The translations under genes were made by a program, and so were the position numbers. From JADKIH01 sp964595205 (GTDB lineage Bacteria > Bacteroidota > Bacteroidia > AKYH767-A > 2013-40CM-41-45): a DNA stretch of 64,000 nucleotides. The stretch's first letter is position 1. The number at the start of each line of letters is the position of its first letter. The DNA lies in NCBI GenBank assembly GCA_964595205.1, contig CAZQOQ010000015.1, positions 1 through 64,000 of the forward strand, in the 5' to 3' direction. The notes below the pieces were generated by a model that was not told where the DNA came from, did not search any database, and worked only from the letters and a program-made list of their open reading frames with translations. This document shows positions 26,938 through 35,154 of the stretch, piece by piece.

Positions 26938-27148
26938 TGAATCTTGAATCTTGGCTCATGGCTCATGGTTCTTGGTTCTTGATTCTTGGTTCTTGGCTCT
27001 TGGTTCTTGATTCTTGATTCTTGGTTCTTGCTTCTTGGTTCTTGGTTCTTGGCTCTTGGTTCTTGATTCTTGGCTCTTGGTTCTTGGCTCTTGGTTCTTG
27101 GTTCTTGCTTCTTGGCTCTTGGTTCTTGGTTCTTGGCTCTTGGTTCTT
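26938..27148. repeat. 7-bp tandem repeat array (TTCTTGG type) before surE
   Basis: About 30 imperfect copies of a 7-bp unit follow each other: TTCTTGG, CTCTTGG, TTCTTGA, TTCTTGC and, at the left edge, CTCATGG. Larger units of 14 and 21 bp are built from these. The array fills most of the 289-base gap between the coiled-coil gene and surE. It ends 32 bases before the surE start. Because 7 is not a multiple of 3, each strand reads the same heptapeptide in all frames, which explains a long open frame on the minus strand. It is not a CRISPR: there are no spacers. Confidence 0.9.
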
Positions 27149-27180
27149 TACCTTCGCCCACTCAATAAGAACCCCCTAAA

Positions 27181-27972
27181 ATGCCTCGGAATACAAAACC
27201 CACGATTCTTGTAACTAACGATGATGGAATTACCGCTCCCGGACTTCATGCTCTTGTTGAGGCGGTAAAGGATCTCGGGGAAATAATCGTTGTCGCTCCC
27301 GATAGTCCGCAGTCGGGGATGGGACATGCGATTACTATTAATAATCCGCTGAGGCTGGATAAGGTTGACATGCACGGGGATCATAAATGGTTTCAATGCA
27401 GCGGCACGCCTGTCGATTGTGTGAAGATTGCAATCGATAAAATATTGCATCGTAAACCGGACCTTTGTGTTTCCGGCATCAACCACGGGAGTAATTCATC
27501 CATCAACGTAATTTATTCCGGCACCATGTCGGCTGCCATGGAAGGAGCTATCGAGGGAATACCATCTGTGGGTTTCTCTTTGTTAAATTATGCGTTGGAT
27601 GCGGATTTCTCCGCCGCAAAATTTTATGCAACTCAGATCGCAAAAAATGTTCTCACCAACGGGATTCCAAACGGAACGCTGCTGAATGTAAACATTCCCA
27701 ATCTCCCTCTGGATGCATTGAAAGGTGTAAAAATTTGCAGGCAGGCCATCGCCAAATGGGAAGAGGAATTCGATGAGCGTCTCGATCCGAATAAAAGAAA
27801 ATATTACTGGCTGACCGGTAAGTTTGTTAACCAGGACAAAGGAAACGATACTGACGAGTGGGCTCTGGCCAACGGTTTTATATCACTCGTGCCGGTCCAG
27901 TATGATTTTACGGCACATCATGCAATTCCTTTTCTTAACCAGATGTATTATGAAACTGGCGGAGAAGCTTAA
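27181..27972 (+). CDS. surE: 5'/3'-nucleotidase SurE
   Basis: SurE removes phosphate from nucleoside monophosphates and helps survival in stationary phase. The 263-residue protein has the metal-binding VTNDDGITAPG (Asp14, Asp15), VAPDSPQSGMGHAIT, CSGTPVDCVKIA and the third metal site SGINHGSN followed by YSGTMSAAMEG. All are typical. It begins directly after the 7-bp repeat array and starts a plus-strand cluster with two small membrane proteins and lpxB. The 3' end overlaps the next gene by 23 bases. Confidence 0.96.
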   Translation: MPRNTKPTILVTNDDGITAPGLHALVEAVKDLGEIIVVAPDSPQSGMGHAITINNPLRLDKVDMHGDHKWFQCSGTPVDCVKIAIDKILHRKPDLCVSGINHGSNSSINVIYSGTMSAAMEGAIEGIPSVGFSLLNYALDADFSAAKFYATQIAKNVLTNGIPNGTLLNVNIPNLPLDALKGVKICRQAIAKWEEEFDERLDPNKRKYYWLTGKFVNQDKGNDTDEWALANGFISLVPVQYDFTAHHAIPFLNQMYYETGGEA

Positions 27973-28255
27973 GGATTCTTTTATTACCGGAATGATCAGT
28001 GGCGCCGTTTCCATTTTTCTTTTCTATTACCTGATCTCCTTCATTCGTTCTCTGATCGTTAACTATTACGGCAACCAGTTTATCATGCGTCCGCCGGTGG
28101 TTCAGCTTCTTACCATGCTTATGAACGTAATCATATTCAGGATGCTGATGATAAACATGGATAAGGAAAAGACAGGTAAAGGCTTTTTATTCATCACGGT
28201 GCTTGCAACGCTTGCTTATTTTTTCGTCTATTTCAGGATGAGAAAAGGCGTTTAA
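27950..28255 (+). CDS. Small membrane protein between surE and lpxB
   Basis: A protein of 101 residues with three predicted membrane helices: about 10-32 (ITGMISGAVSIFLFYYLISF), 50-70 and 78-95. The start at 27950 (MKLAEKLKDSF) lies inside the end of surE and overlaps it by 23 bases. A longer frame starting at 27824 exists, but its first 42 residues are only the out-of-frame surE sequence. Small membrane proteins at this place are common in Bacteroidota surE-lpxB clusters. Function unknown; a role near lipid A synthesis is only a positional guess. Confidence 0.7.
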   Translation: MKLAEKLKDSFITGMISGAVSIFLFYYLISFIRSLIVNYYGNQFIMRPPVVQLLTMLMNVIIFRMLMINMDKEKTGKGFLFITVLATLAYFFVYFRMRKGV

Positions 28256-28266
28256 GAAATTATTAG

Positions 28267-28554
28267 ATGAACTGGAAAAATAAAATGTCAACGGGAATAA
28301 TCATTGGTTTGCTGTCGCCGCCACTGGCATTTTATTTATTTTACCTGCTGAAGTTCGGCGATTCGTCAGTCGTTGATCTGCTAAAGGGTTACGCTGAGAG
28401 AAAAGTTCTTACGCATGTAATCAGTCTTTCAGTGCTCATTAATCTGCCCGTTTTCTTTGGCCTGCTCGGCATTAATCGCGAACAAACTGCCCGGGGTGTG
28501 TTAGGCGCCACATTAATTTATGCGTTTGTTGTTTTAATCATGAAATTATCCTGA
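28267..28554 (+). CDS. Second small membrane protein between surE and lpxB
   Basis: A protein of 95 residues with about three membrane helices (about 8-27, 45-65 and 72-93). It shares the layout and the MSTGIIIGLLSPPLAFYLFYLL opening with the preceding gene (M-I-S-G-A-V-S-I-F-L-F-Y-Y-L), so both may stem from one ancestor. It is placed 11 bases after that gene, and its stop overlaps the start of lpxB by one base. No known function. Confidence 0.7.
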   Translation: MNWKNKMSTGIIIGLLSPPLAFYLFYLLKFGDSSVVDLLKGYAERKVLTHVISLSVLINLPVFFGLLGINREQTARGVLGATLIYAFVVLIMKLS

Positions 28555-29684
28555 TGAAAATATACGTCATAGCCGGAGAAGCTTCAGGCGACCTGCACGC
28601 AGCGGATCTCATCAGGGAGTTGAAGAAAATTATTCCCGCACTCGAGGTTCGCGCCTGGGGAGGCGACCTGATGAAGCAGGAGGGAGCAGACATAGTTAAA
28701 CATTACCGTGATCTCGCTTTTATGGGGTTTACGGAAGTGATCATGAACCTGCGGACGATTCTCGGTAATATTGATTTTTGTAAAAAGGATATTTTAAATT
28801 TTAAGCCGGATGCAGTCATCCTCGTCGACTATCCGGGTTTTAATTTACGGATAGCCGCATTCGCCCATGAGAAGGGCCTCCCGGTCTATTATTACATCTC
28901 TCCCCAGGTCTGGGCATGGAAATCCTCGCGTGTGAAAAAGATCAGGCAGATGGTGAAGAAAATGTTTGTCATTCTCCCGTTCGAGACTTCCTTCTATAAA
29001 AAATTCGATTACAATGTCGAGTATGTCGGCCATCCATTACCCGATGTGATTGCACGCAAGAAAAAGTCATTTTCCGGTCGAAGTGAATTCCTGCTAAAAT
29101 CGGGCTTAAGCGAGCAGCCAATTATTGCCCTTCTTCCCGGGAGCCGCAGGCAGGAAATAGAATCAATGCTTCCTCTCATGTTATCGGTGCGGAAGGAATT
29201 TCCCTCTTACCAGTTCGTCGTAGCTGCCGCGCCTTCGCAACCCGAATCATTTTATCATGAGCTGGCACATGCAAAGGATTTTTCTGTCATTTCTGGTTCA
29301 ACGTATGAACTGCTCCATCATTCGGAAGCTGCACTTGTTACTTCAGGTACGGCAACGCTTGAAACTGCTTTGATGAATGTTCCCCAGGTCGTCTGTTACA
29401 AGGGCGGCAGAATCAGTTACATGATTGCAAAATCGCTGGTGAAGATCAGATTCATTTCACTTGTGAACCTTATCATGGATAAAGAAGTTGTAAAGGAGCT
29501 GATTCAAAATGATCTTACGCCGGCATCAATAACGGCCGAGCTGAAGAAAATCCTTGAACCCGTAAACCGCGCGCGGATTTTTTCAGAGTATAAAATTTTA
29601 CAGGATATGCTCAATGCAGGTGGCGCCGCGGAAAAGACTGCTTTACTGATTGCGGCTGATTTGAAAAAAGGGCAGGTGATATGA
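28554..29684 (+). CDS. lpxB: Lipid-A-disaccharide synthase
   Basis: LpxB transfers 2,3-diacylglucosamine-1-phosphate from its UDP form to lipid X, making the lipid A disaccharide at the inner membrane. The 376-residue glycosyltransferase has the signature VIAGEASGDLHAA, WGGDLM, AVILVDYPGFNLR, YYISPQVWAWKSSRV, LPGSRRQEI and TSGTATLETALM. These are all standard. The start shares one base with the stop of the preceding gene. Its presence confirms a Gram-negative outer membrane. Confidence 0.96.
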   Translation: MKIYVIAGEASGDLHAADLIRELKKIIPALEVRAWGGDLMKQEGADIVKHYRDLAFMGFTEVIMNLRTILGNIDFCKKDILNFKPDAVILVDYPGFNLRIAAFAHEKGLPVYYYISPQVWAWKSSRVKKIRQMVKKMFVILPFETSFYKKFDYNVEYVGHPLPDVIARKKKSFSGRSEFLLKSGLSEQPIIALLPGSRRQEIESMLPLMLSVRKEFPSYQFVVAAAPSQPESFYHELAHAKDFSVISGSTYELLHHSEAALVTSGTATLETALMNVPQVVCYKGGRISYMIAKSLVKIRFISLVNLIMDKEVVKELIQNDLTPASITAELKKILEPVNRARIFSEYKILQDMLNAGGAAEKTALLIAADLKKGQVI

Positions 29685-29689
29685 AGGTG

Positions 29690-29742
29690 GATCCGGTGAA
29701 AGATTCTAATCCGGATTTTGTAAAGGATTCTTTTTCCGGATC
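29690..29742. repeat. Short direct/inverted repeat after lpxB
   Basis: The motif around AAAGATTCT...TCCGGAT occurs twice in a row (about 29697-29717 and 29723-29742). GATCCGG at 29690-29696 and CCGGATC at 29736-29742 form an inverted pair around it. It could fold into a hairpin behind lpxB, but no T-tract marks it as a terminator. Confidence 0.35.
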
Positions 29743-29837
29743 ATGAATCAGCAAGCCTGATCCTTTGCAGTAAAGGAAAATTCAGGGAGTACGGAACTTT
29801 TTTTATGCGTTTATTTTATTGATGAAAGTCGTTCTGT

Positions 29838-29870
29838 TTTGATATGCTAATGTGTATCGGAATAGTTTTG
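29838..29870 (+). promoter_or_regulatory. Bacteroidota promoter for the comEC-like gene, leaderless arrangement
   Basis: TTTG (29838-29841) and TAGTTTTG (29863-29870) match the -33 and -7 boxes with an ideal spacing of 21 bases. The -7 box ends four bases before the GTG at 29875, so transcription should start at the start codon. This supports both the GTG start and a leaderless mRNA. Confidence 0.6.
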
Positions 29871-29874
29871 CTTT

Positions 29875-31938
29875 GTGAATCAGTTCAACTCAGCTCCTTT
29901 TTTTCGTATTCTGCCTGCCTTTTGTCTTGGCATTTGCGCTTCCTATCATCAATGGATCGATTTTCAGATGGCGGGTTTTCTCCTGTGTATGGGACTGGCA
30001 GGATTGCTGGTATTTTTCGCAAAGAAGAAGACTGTTTATTCTCAACGCTGTTATATTGGTATCTCTTTTCAATTCCTGTATGTTGCCATCGCTTTTTTCT
30101 TCACTGAAATAAAAGACGAGCGGAGACTGCCTGATTATTTTACCAGCATAGTCGCAGGCAAATATTTCATTGCCACTCTCGACGAAGCACCCAGAGGCGG
30201 AAATGGAAAATACCGTTCGCCTGTTTCTGTTACATCGGTCATGGCCGGAGATCAACCGGTCTCCGCAAGAGGGAAATGTTATTTATATTTTAACGGCGAT
30301 ATAAATGCCGCGCGACTGAAGACCGGCGACAGGATTTTTTTTTCGGGGGTGCCTGCAGAAATTCCTCCTCCGGCGAATCCCGGACAGTACGATTTCCGGC
30401 GCCGTTCTTCCATACATCGTATTTATCACCGTGTTTATCTGAAGCATCAGGACTGGAAAAAACTCGAACCTGAAAAAAGGTTAAACGTAAGGTCTTTCTC
30501 AGCAGATTTAAGGAATCGGTTCCTTAGTGTTTATAGATACGCGGGCATTAGCGGACAGGAATATGCTGTTTTATCTGCACTGGTATTGGGTTATGACGAC
30601 GAAATAGATTCCGGAATCATGCAGGCATTTTCAGCCTCCGGAACTTTGCATATACTTTCTGTATCGGGAATGCATGTCGGTATCATCTTTTCTGCATTGT
30701 CCGCTTTGCTAATCTTTATGGAAAGAAGAAAGTCGCTGCGCTTTCCGCGACTGATCATCCTCATTGTCGCACTCTGGTTTTATGCATTTCTTACAGGACT
30801 CTCGCCTTCAGTCATTCGTTCGTCGATGATGTTCTCATTCATTATCATTGGTCAATCGCTGAATCGCACTTATAATATTTACAATTCATTGTCCATGTCT
30901 GCGCTCTGTATTTTTATTTTCTTCGATCCATTGATGTTGTTTGATGTGGGACTGCAGCTTTCTTTTATCGCTGTGGCCGGCATTGCCTTTCTCTATCCGA
31001 AAATTTATCAGCTTTTCACTTTTGAACAAAAGCTGTTAGATAAGACGTGGGCATTGATTGCAGTGTCTATAGCTGCTCAGGCGGCAACTTTTCCCGTAAG
31101 CATTTTCTACTTCCACCAGTTTCCCAATTATTTCATTCTTGCCAACCTTATCATTATTCCTTTGTCAACGGTGGGAATTTTTTCCGGTATATTCCTGTTA
31201 TTTCTGCAGCCTATTCCAATATTATTTGATGGCCTCGCCTGGTTTACCGGGAATGTAATTTTCCTATTAAACCGGTCGGCTATTCTCTTCCACGATTTGC
31301 CGGGTTCAGTCTGGGGAGGAATAAGCATCACATTTTTTCAGATGGTTTTGATTTACATATTATTTGCAATGGTTCTGATGTTCCTTGGCAGGAAAGCTGT
31401 TCTATACCTGAAACTTTCCATGACCTTTCTGATTGTAATTTTTTTATGCTTCATCATTGAACACCATCGGCAGTCGCGGATAAAAAATTTGATAGTTTTC
31501 TCTAACACATCTGAATTCTGTTGCCAACTCAACGTTGGATACTCCAGCTGGTTGATTTATCACGATGTTGATTCGGTAAAAGCTATCAGGTATTCGGATG
31601 ATTTATGTCTTTCAATGGGGCAGTCACCCTCGAAGCGCACGATTGTTTCTCTTGACCAGGAGGAAGGACAAAAAAAGTACGGCAGCATTTATATCTGCGG
31701 GAAATTTATTCTAATTGATAAGTTCCTGCTGATCGATAATCCCGTGTTAAGCGAGGCAAAATTGTTTTCGAAAGTCATCCGGCCCGATGCGGTTTATATG
31801 GATGCAAAAAAACTGACTGAAGAATTCATGGCATCTTTGGCGGCATCGAAAATTATTGTCAATGACAGGACCGGAAAAGCAGGAGTGGTAGATGATATTT
31901 TCAACCTGAAAAACGGAGCATTTAAAATCGACTTATGA
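29875..31938 (+). CDS. comEC: ComEC/Rec2-family competence protein without MBL domain
   Basis: ComEC forms the channel that carries single-stranded DNA through the inner membrane in natural transformation. The 687-residue protein has two N-terminal helices, the DUF4131/OB-like domain (about 80-190), and the competence domain of about eight helices with the signature TLHILSVSGMHVGI. After about residue 510 it ends in a short soluble part without HxHxDH. The C-terminal metallo-beta-lactamase domain of long ComEC proteins is therefore absent, as in many Bacteroidota. The GTG start fits the promoter at 29838. It opens a separate unit 190 bases after lpxB. Confidence 0.9.
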   Translation: MNQFNSAPFFRILPAFCLGICASYHQWIDFQMAGFLLCMGLAGLLVFFAKKKTVYSQRCYIGISFQFLYVAIAFFFTEIKDERRLPDYFTSIVAGKYFIATLDEAPRGGNGKYRSPVSVTSVMAGDQPVSARGKCYLYFNGDINAARLKTGDRIFFSGVPAEIPPPANPGQYDFRRRSSIHRIYHRVYLKHQDWKKLEPEKRLNVRSFSADLRNRFLSVYRYAGISGQEYAVLSALVLGYDDEIDSGIMQAFSASGTLHILSVSGMHVGIIFSALSALLIFMERRKSLRFPRLIILIVALWFYAFLTGLSPSVIRSSMMFSFIIIGQSLNRTYNIYNSLSMSALCIFIFFDPLMLFDVGLQLSFIAVAGIAFLYPKIYQLFTFEQKLLDKTWALIAVSIAAQAATFPVSIFYFHQFPNYFILANLIIIPLSTVGIFSGIFLLFLQPIPILFDGLAWFTGNVIFLLNRSAILFHDLPGSVWGGISITFFQMVLIYILFAMVLMFLGRKAVLYLKLSMTFLIVIFLCFIIEHHRQSRIKNLIVFSNTSEFCCQLNVGYSSWLIYHDVDSVKAIRYSDDLCLSMGQSPSKRTIVSLDQEEGQKKYGSIYICGKFILIDKFLLIDNPVLSEAKLFSKVIRPDAVYMDAKKLTEEFMASLAASKIIVNDRTGKAGVVDDIFNLKNGAFKIDL

Positions 31939-31948
31939 TATCACCCGG

Positions 31949-32794
31949 TTATTTTAAAATACTTTCAAGCGGGAATTTTTCATTCACCCTGATTCCGCGC
32001 TCAGTCTGGACAATCGAACAACACTCATCATTAAGGTCGTGCTCAAAAAACAGGATGGCGTTGTTTTTCAATGCTTCGTTCAGGAAAACTGATTTCTCCT
32101 CAAGCGTGATTAACGGCCGCGTATCGTAGGCCATTACATAAGATACCGGTAAATGTCCCGTCGATGGGATCAGGTCTGCACAGTAAATGATTTGCTGTCC
32201 GTGATAATTGATAACAGGCAGCATCATCGATTCGGTATGGCCGCTGACGATCCTGAAAGTAAAATTCTCCCAGAGCCTTTCATCTTCTTTCAAAAATTTC
32301 AGGTGTCCGCTCTCCTGTATTGGAAGAATATTTTCTTTAAGAAAACTTGCCTTCTCTCGTGCATTGGGCTTTGTTGCCCACTGCCAGTGATTTTCGTTAC
32401 TCCAATAGGTTGCATTCTTGAAAGCAAGTTCGTAACCGTCCTTTTTGGAATTCCATTTCACGCTGCCTCCGCAATGATCGAAATGAAGATGAGTGAGAAA
32501 TACGTCTGTAATATCCTCCTCGGAAAAACCATGCTTTCTCAGTGAATTGTGCAGAGTGGCATCACCGTTTAGGAAATAATAGGAAAAAAATTTGCTGTCC
32601 TGTTTATCGCCGAGGCCATTATCGATCAATACCAGCCGGTTTCCATCTTCCACCAGCAGGCATCTCATCGCCCAATTGCACATATTGTTTTCATCGGAAG
32701 GATTGATTTTTTGCCAGATTGATTTGGGAACAACGCCGAACATGGCCCCGCCATCCAGTTTGAAATTTCCTGTATCGATCGTATATAGCTTCAT
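31949..32794 (-). CDS. MBL-fold metallo-hydrolase
   Basis: A 281-residue metallo-beta-lactamase-fold enzyme. The zinc motif is HLHFDHCGG with His102, His104, Asp106 and His107. A further His lies in RIVSGHTESM and another Asp/His near YCADLIPSTGHLP. The family contains lactonases, glyoxalases and other hydrolases; this one resembles AttM/AiiA-like and similar group members in its TGNFKLDGGAMFGVVP opening. Substrate undetermined. It is convergent with comEC (10 bases apart) and divergent from mpl. Confidence 0.88.
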   Translation of the reverse strand: MKLYTIDTGNFKLDGGAMFGVVPKSIWQKINPSDENNMCNWAMRCLLVEDGNRLVLIDNGLGDKQDSKFFSYYFLNGDATLHNSLRKHGFSEEDITDVFLTHLHFDHCGGSVKWNSKKDGYELAFKNATYWSNENHWQWATKPNAREKASFLKENILPIQESGHLKFLKEDERLWENFTFRIVSGHTESMMLPVINYHGQQIIYCADLIPSTGHLPVSYVMAYDTRPLITLEEKSVFLNEALKNNAILFFEHDLNDECCSIVQTERGIRVNEKFPLESILK

Positions 32795-32917
32795 GATCTT
32801 TAAAATAGGTTCCCAAATTAGGTATTTTGTATGTTAGTAACGCTGTGAAAACAGATTTTTTCCATCCGGGATTTTAATCGTGCGAGTTGGCTATCTTACA
32901 CGGTAATTGATCGCAGT

Positions 32918-34303
32918 ATGAATCAAAAATTCCATTTCATTGCCATTGGCGGAGCCGCCATGCATAATCTTGCAATTGCACTCAGGCAGAACGGATATGT
33001 TATTTCCGGATCCGACGATGAAATCCTCGAGCCTTCACTTTCGAAACTTGCCGCTAACGGACTGCTTCCCGAAAAGGAAGGCTGGTATCCAGAGAAAATC
33101 ACCGGAGATCTCGACGGTGTTATTCTTGGAATGCATGCCAGGGCTGATAATCCTGAATTGCTGAAGGCGCAGGAGCTTGGAGTGCATGTTTTTTCTTTCC
33201 CGGAATTTCTGTACCGCCATTCGATAAATAAAAAAAGGGTTGTGATCGGAGGCAGTCATGGTAAGACGACAATTACATCCATGATCATGCATGTGCTGCG
33301 CCTGCAGAACTTTGATTTCGATTACATGGTGGGCGCAAAAATCGAAGGCTTCGAGACGATGGTCCGGCTTAGCAATGCCCCGCTGATTATTCTCGAAGGA
33401 GACGAATATCTTTCCTCGCCGGTAGACCGCCGTCCGAAGTTTCACCTGTACCAGGCAGAGATTGCACTTATCAGCGGCATTGCCTGGGATCACATCAACG
33501 TATTCCCAACTTATGAAGGCTATATTGAACAATTCAGGATTTTTGCAGATATGGTTCCTGCAGAGGGCAGCCTGGTTTATTGTTCGCTCGACGAGGAAGT
33601 GAAGAGGACGGCCATACATTCATCCACGAAGGCAGAAAAAGTTCCTTACGGACTTCCTGAATATGAGATCGTGAATGGTACAACAAGCCTGGTTACTTCG
33701 TCAGGTAAAATACCACTGAAAGTATTTGGCGAGCATAATCTCATGAATATGGAAGGAGCCAGGATGATCTGTACCAGGCTTGGTGTAAATGACGAGCAGT
33801 TTTATAAATCGATCGGCAGTTTTCCCGGCGCGGCCAGGAGACTCGAGTTAGTCGCACGAAATGAATCCACAGCCATTTACAAGGACTTTGCACATTCGCC
33901 TTCGAAACTGAAGGCAACCATACATGCAGTCAGGCAGCAGTTTCCAGGATGGAAACTGATTGCCTGCATGGAATTACACACTTTCAGCAGCCTGAATGAT
34001 AGTTTCCTCGACCAGTATGCAGGAACGATGGATGAAGCAGATGTTCCAATCGTTTATTTCAATCCTCATACGGTGGAGCATAAGAAGCTTAAACCAATCA
34101 CCGGTGAACTCGTGCGGACATCCTTTGGCGGCGGGGGTATCATTGTGCATACCGATTCAAAGATGCTGGTGAGTGATCTGCAGAAAAAGGATTCAAAACC
34201 CACCGTATACCTGATGATGAGTTCAGGAAATTTTGGAGGCATTGATCTTTCAGGTTTTGCCGAAATGCTAACTGGAAAAAATCCTGTGATTCAGTCGGCA
34301 TGA
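32918..34303 (+). CDS. mpl: UDP-N-acetylmuramate:L-alanyl-gamma-D-glutamyl-meso-diaminopimelate ligase
   Basis: Mpl re-attaches the recycled murein tripeptide to UDP-MurNAc. The 461-residue Mur ligase has the UDP-binding N-terminus (FIAIGGAAMHNLAIAL), a central ATP domain with the P-loop GGSHGKTTITSM, EGDEYLSSP and HINVFP, and a C-terminal domain with DFAHSPSKLKAT. GMHARADNPELL is a good marker for Mpl over MurC. The stop overlaps the next start (ATGA). Bacteroidota frequently keep this gene as the single muropeptide-recycling ligase. Confidence 0.92.
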   Translation: MNQKFHFIAIGGAAMHNLAIALRQNGYVISGSDDEILEPSLSKLAANGLLPEKEGWYPEKITGDLDGVILGMHARADNPELLKAQELGVHVFSFPEFLYRHSINKKRVVIGGSHGKTTITSMIMHVLRLQNFDFDYMVGAKIEGFETMVRLSNAPLIILEGDEYLSSPVDRRPKFHLYQAEIALISGIAWDHINVFPTYEGYIEQFRIFADMVPAEGSLVYCSLDEEVKRTAIHSSTKAEKVPYGLPEYEIVNGTTSLVTSSGKIPLKVFGEHNLMNMEGARMICTRLGVNDEQFYKSIGSFPGAARRLELVARNESTAIYKDFAHSPSKLKATIHAVRQQFPGWKLIACMELHTFSSLNDSFLDQYAGTMDEADVPIVYFNPHTVEHKKLKPITGELVRTSFGGGGIIVHTDSKMLVSDLQKKDSKPTVYLMMSSGNFGGIDLSGFAEMLTGKNPVIQSA

Positions 34304-35085
34304 TTATGATAAGAAAAATTTCAACTTTCATTCTCGTTATTACTTTCGTTTGTTCATGCATGAATTCATTTTCACAGGGGACAACGGCTCCGACATTCAA
34401 TGATAAATATTCAAAAAAACTGGGAAACCTTAGATTGTCATCCACAAAATTCGACCTGGGCAGAGTAAAAACGACCGATTACATTTACGACACGATCAGA
34501 ATATTTAATGCAGGAAAGTCGCAAATTAAAATTCAGATACTGCAGAAAATCCCGCCCTACATGAGGGTGCTTGTAAAGGGATCACCGTTGAATCCGGGTG
34601 GGTATGGATACATTTCACTTACCTATGATTGCTCGAGAAGAAATGATTTCGGCTTTACGATGGACCAGGTACAGCTTGTTACGAATGATTCAGCGATGCT
34701 GATAAAGAATATTTACATCACTGCTACGATCACGGAATTTTTTCCGCCGGCCGTGATGCAGGATTCCATGAGGGCAAAAATCCGCGCCGGTGAACAGTTT
34801 TATACGTACAGGCTGGTTAAGCAGGGTGAAATAGTTATACACGACTATAAAATTTTCAATGAAGGAAAAAAGCCATTGCAGCTGCATAAAGTTAAACCGG
34901 GCGGGGGGAATATTAAATATACGTTATCGAAGAAGGAAATTTTACCGGGAGATTCAGCGGTGATGCATATAGAATTCGATACTTCAGGTAAAATCGGAAA
35001 GGACTCGAGAAAAATATCCCTTTTTACGAATGATGCGTGGATGCCTGAATTTGTTTTTGAATTGAATGGTGAAATTACCCGTTAA
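34300..35085 (+). CDS. DUF1573 domain exported protein
   Basis: A signal peptide (hydrophobic stretch ending NSFSQG) precedes two Ig-like/DUF1573 modules. The first begins STKFDLGRVKTTDYIYDTIRIFNAG and the second HDYKIFNEGKKPLQLHKV, both with the typical strand N-x-G-K-x-x-L/I pattern and a Gly-Gly-Ser/Asp-ending turn. Such proteins are exported and of unknown function. A second start at 34306 is possible. It overlaps mpl by four bases, so the two are co-translated, and it is convergent with dnaN. Confidence 0.85.
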   Translation: MIMIRKISTFILVITFVCSCMNSFSQGTTAPTFNDKYSKKLGNLRLSSTKFDLGRVKTTDYIYDTIRIFNAGKSQIKIQILQKIPPYMRVLVKGSPLNPGGYGYISLTYDCSRRNDFGFTMDQVQLVTNDSAMLIKNIYITATITEFFPPAVMQDSMRAKIRAGEQFYTYRLVKQGEIVIHDYKIFNEGKKPLQLHKVKPGGGNIKYTLSKKEILPGDSAVMHIEFDTSGKIGKDSRKISLFTNDAWMPEFVFELNGEITR

Positions 35086-35136
35086 CAAATCTGCATCCGG
35101 GACAATTGCGCCGGGAGTGTATGACGGAGGAAGAAT

Positions 35137-35152
35137 TTTCCGGTACCGGAAA
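35137..35152. promoter_or_regulatory. 16-bp perfect palindrome between convergent genes
   Basis: TTTCCGGTACCGGAAA is a perfect palindrome in the 69-base gap between the DUF1573 gene and the 3' end of dnaN. It could fold as a short hairpin acting for both convergent transcripts or be a protein-binding site. There is no T-tract on either side. Confidence 0.4.
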
Positions 35153-35154
35153 TA

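Noticed and set aside
26938..27148. CRISPR or direct-repeat operator
   Set aside because: Contiguous degenerate 7-bp units without spacers; a satellite.
26601..27161. Long minus-strand frame with repeated EPRAKNQ-type heptapeptides
   Set aside because: The periodic peptide is a by-product of the 7-bp satellite and the antisense of the coiled-coil gene; there is no start context or family.
27824..27949. N-terminal extension of the first small membrane protein
   Set aside because: It is only out-of-frame surE sequence without hydrophobic or family character.
29875..32794. ComEC split into channel and MBL parts, with the 31949 gene as the missing nuclease domain
   Set aside because: The MBL gene is on the other strand and belongs to a lactonase-like group with its own full-length fold.
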